A stretch of DNA of 6,114 nucleotides, from positions 1 to 6,114 of the forward strand of contig JAGVKC010000053.1 of NCBI GenBank assembly GCA_020050775.1, read 5' to 3'. The notes under the pieces were generated by a model. That model worked only from the letters and a program-made list of their open reading frames with translations, was not told where the DNA came from and ran no database searches. Made by a program: the position numbers and the translations under genes. Within the stretch, counting starts at the first letter, position 1. Each line of letters starts with the position of its first letter. Below are positions 4,866-6,114 of this stretch, one piece after another. Source of the DNA: Minisyncoccota bacterium. GTDB lineage: Bacteria > Patescibacteriota > Minisyncoccia > Phycocordibacterales > SBAW01.

Positions 4866-5876
4866 TTATTTCCCCGCCTGCTTTACGTGACGCAGGAGCG
4901 TGTTTGCGTACCCCATTTCGTTGTCATACCACGCGAGCACTTTTACCAAATTCCCGCCCACCACGCGCGTCATTTCCAGGTCTGCAATCGAAGCATGTGG
5001 GTCGCCGACAATGTCAGAAGACACGAGGGCTTCGCGGCTTGCCGCAAAAATTCCTTTCCAGCGCTCTTGCGACGCAGCTTCTTCAAGAATCTTGTTTACT
5101 TCTTCCGCTGTAGTTGCACGTTTAGAAACAAATGTAATATCCACCAACGAACCCGCAGGTACCGGTACGCGTATGGCAATACCATCAAAAAGACCTTTCA
5201 GTTCTGGGTACGCTTTTGTAACGGCAACTGCTGCACCAGTCGAAGACGGCGTGATGTTTTGCGCTGCAGCACGGCCACGACGCTTGTCGCTACCTTTTAC
5301 CGGCGTATCCACGATGGACTGCGTTGCGGTGTAGGCGTGCGTAGTTGAAAGAAGCGCTTTTTCTATACCGAGCTTTTCATGCAAAATCGCGATAAGCGGG
5401 CTTGCGGAGTTTGTTGTGCACGATGCGTTAGAAGAAATCTCAATACCTTTGAGCTTCTCTTCGTTAAGACCTACAAGAACCGTGGCGCCGTTAGGCGCGT
5501 CGTCTTTTACCGGCGCAGAAATAACTACATGCTTCGCTCCAGCAGTTAAGTGTGCGCTCGCCTTTTCGTAGCTGTCGAAAATGCCAGTTGATTCAACCGC
5601 TACATCTATTGCTAAATCTTTCCACGGGAGTTTTGTGGGGTCTTTTTCGCTTACTACCTTTATGCGCTTTGCGCCCACAATCAGCTCCCCGCCTTCTGCG
5701 CTTACCTGTCCACCAAAACGTTTATAGACGGTGTCGTATTTCAAAAGGTAGGCGAGGTTATCTAACTCGCCAAGGTCATTAATTGCGACTATGTCGATGT
5801 CAGGGTCATGCACTGCGGCGCGCATGAAGCATCGTCCAATGCGCCCGAAGCCGTTTATAGCGACCCGTATTGCCAT
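4866..5876 (-). CDS. gap: Glyceraldehyde-3-phosphate dehydrogenase, type I
   Basis: The 336-aa protein is a full-length phosphorylating GAPDH, which oxidises glyceraldehyde-3-P to 1,3-bisphosphoglycerate in lower glycolysis. Residues 3-16 hold the Rossmann motif NGFGRIGR (8-15); Asp34 (AIND) is at the position that favours NAD over NADP. The catalytic block is SNASCTTNSASP (149-160), with nucleophile Cys153 and its partner His180 (THAYT). The second Cys common in SCTTNC is Ser157 here. Further family blocks are RRGRAAAQNITPSSTGAA (199-216), the phosphate-binding RVPVPAG (236-242) and WYDNEMGY (316-323). The start is well placed at the Rossmann strand. A TACAAT box ends 6 nt before the ATG, suggesting a leaderless mRNA, and there is no SD. 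The gene ends at a shared terminator. The shared substrate glyceraldehyde-3-P ties it functionally to the nearby transketolase operon. Confidence 0.97.
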   Translation of the reverse strand: MAIRVAINGFGRIGRCFMRAAVHDPDIDIVAINDLGELDNLAYLLKYDTVYKRFGGQVSAEGGELIVGAKRIKVVSEKDPTKLPWKDLAIDVAVESTGIFDSYEKASAHLTAGAKHVVISAPVKDDAPNGATVLVGLNEEKLKGIEISSNASCTTNSASPLIAILHEKLGIEKALLSTTHAYTATQSIVDTPVKGSDKRRGRAAAQNITPSSTGAAVAVTKAYPELKGLFDGIAIRVPVPAGSLVDITFVSKRATTAEEVNKILEEAASQERWKGIFAASREALVSSDIVGDPHASIADLEMTRVVGGNLVKVLAWYDNEMGYANTLLRHVKQAGK

Positions 5877-5882
5877 GCGTTA

Positions 5883-5888
5883 ATTGTA
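5883..5888 (-). promoter_or_regulatory. -10 box of gap (leaderless)
   Basis: On the minus strand TACAAT is followed by 6 nt (TAACGC) and the gap ATG. A start 7 nt after the hexamer falls on the A at 5876. A convincing -35 box is not visible; TTGTCA at 5892-5897 is too close. The 38-nt gap to the upstream gene shows no hairpin, so some read-through from the upstream gene is also possible. Confidence 0.58.
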
Positions 5889-5914
5889 CACTGACAAACG
5901 TGCGGCCTCATGTC

Positions 5915-6114
5915 TTATTCTTCAGCTGGTGTGGAGGAAGCGGTCGGTGTTGACGGTTCTTCTGGTTCTGGTTGTACTCCGCCACCCACAATAACTGTGC
6001 GCGTTGCAGATACTGTATTTCCTTCTCTATCTATGAGGCGATATTCAATGGTGTGCGTTGCGCGCACTCTAGTGTCGATGTTAGGAGACACTTGTTCGGC
6101 GCCATTTACATACG
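5915..6114 (-). CDS. C-terminal end of an Ig-like (DUF5011-type) surface protein, partial
   Basis: The last 65 codons are visible; the frame is open to the right edge (first whole codon at 6112) and ends at TAA 5915-5917. Residues about 1-42 of the fragment match the end of a DUF5011/HYR-like Ig-fold repeat: NIDTRVRATHTIEYRLIDRE (11-30) and GNTVSATRTVIV (31-42), compare the family's ...VDTxxxGxYTVTYTATDxxGNTATATRTVxV. A low-complexity tail rich in Pro, Glu, Ser and Thr follows (GGGVQPEPEEPSTPTASS, then TPAEE). Such domains occur in tandem in secreted or surface-attached bacterial proteins. No LPXTG-type sorting motif or C-terminal membrane anchor is present at the end, so any anchor must be N-terminal. 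The overall size and role cannot be told from this fragment. Confidence 0.75.
   Translation of the reverse strand, partial: YVNGAEQVSPNIDTRVRATHTIEYRLIDREGNTVSATRTVIVGGGVQPEPEEPSTPTASSTPAEE

Noticed and set aside
4845..5348. Plus-strand open frame of 167 codons, and another at 4900-5334
   Set aside because: Both are antisense to the gap coding region and have the Arg/Cys-rich composition of shadow frames; one starts inside the terminator.
5892..5897. TTGTCA as a -35 box for gap
   Set aside because: It is only 3 nt from the TACAAT box, far too close for a -35/-10 pair.

Overview
The window looks like a piece of a small, gene-dense bacterial genome, most likely a Patescibacteria/CPR member (Parcubacteria-like). 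This placement is an inference. It rests on the tight overlapping gene packing, the split transketolase, the pentose-phosphate genes next to a type I GAPDH, a DUF5011/Ig-like surface protein, and the scarcity of Shine-Dalgarno (SD) sites. TGA is used as an ordinary stop codon (rpiB, the PPC gene, tktC), which argues for genetic code 11 and against the recoded Gracilibacteria/Absconditabacteria lineages. No phylogenetic marker is present, so the phylum call is moderate at best.

Layout from left to right: (a) 1-519, minus strand, a partial SleB/Hydrolase_2 cell-wall hydrolase with an N-terminal export signal, cut by the window edge. (b) 520-619, a control region with a minus-strand hairpin terminator that physically overlaps a consensus-like sigma70 promoter for the hydrolase. 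(c) 620-4173, minus strand, a six-gene operon read rpiB - rpe - tktN - PPC/DUF296 gene - tktC - 56-aa membrane protein, in which every junction is an overlap (4 or 11 nt) or a 1-nt gap. (d) 4174-4275, a divergent intergenic region with a likely leaderless rpiB promoter on one strand and a weaker promoter plus a strong SD on the other. (e) 4276-4827, plus strand, a 183-aa protein of unrecognised family. (f) 4831-4865, a bidirectional terminator between convergent genes. (g) 4866-5876, minus strand, gap (GAPDH). (h) 5915-6112, minus strand, the C-terminal end of an Ig-like surface protein running off the right edge.

How the genes work together: transketolase (two subunits), ribulose-phosphate 3-epimerase and ribose-5-phosphate isomerase B form the non-oxidative pentose phosphate branch without transaldolase. 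This set can interconvert fructose-6-P and glyceraldehyde-3-P with xylulose-5-P, ribulose-5-P and ribose-5-P. GAPDH handles the glyceraldehyde-3-P that links this branch to lower glycolysis. A PPC/DUF296 gene lies between the two transketolase halves, and a tiny membrane protein is translationally coupled to the end of the operon; neither has an obvious role in the pathway.

The most noteworthy points are the PPC gene inside the split transketolase, the coupled micro-membrane protein, two promoters with the same TANAAT-N6-ATG geometry implying leaderless mRNAs for rpiB and gap, an Rpe with both expected metal-binding histidines replaced, an RpiB with a Mycobacterium-type active site, and the 183-aa orphan. 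No RNA genes, CRISPR arrays, insertion sequences or attachment sites were seen. No stretch longer than about 105 bases lacks a gene.
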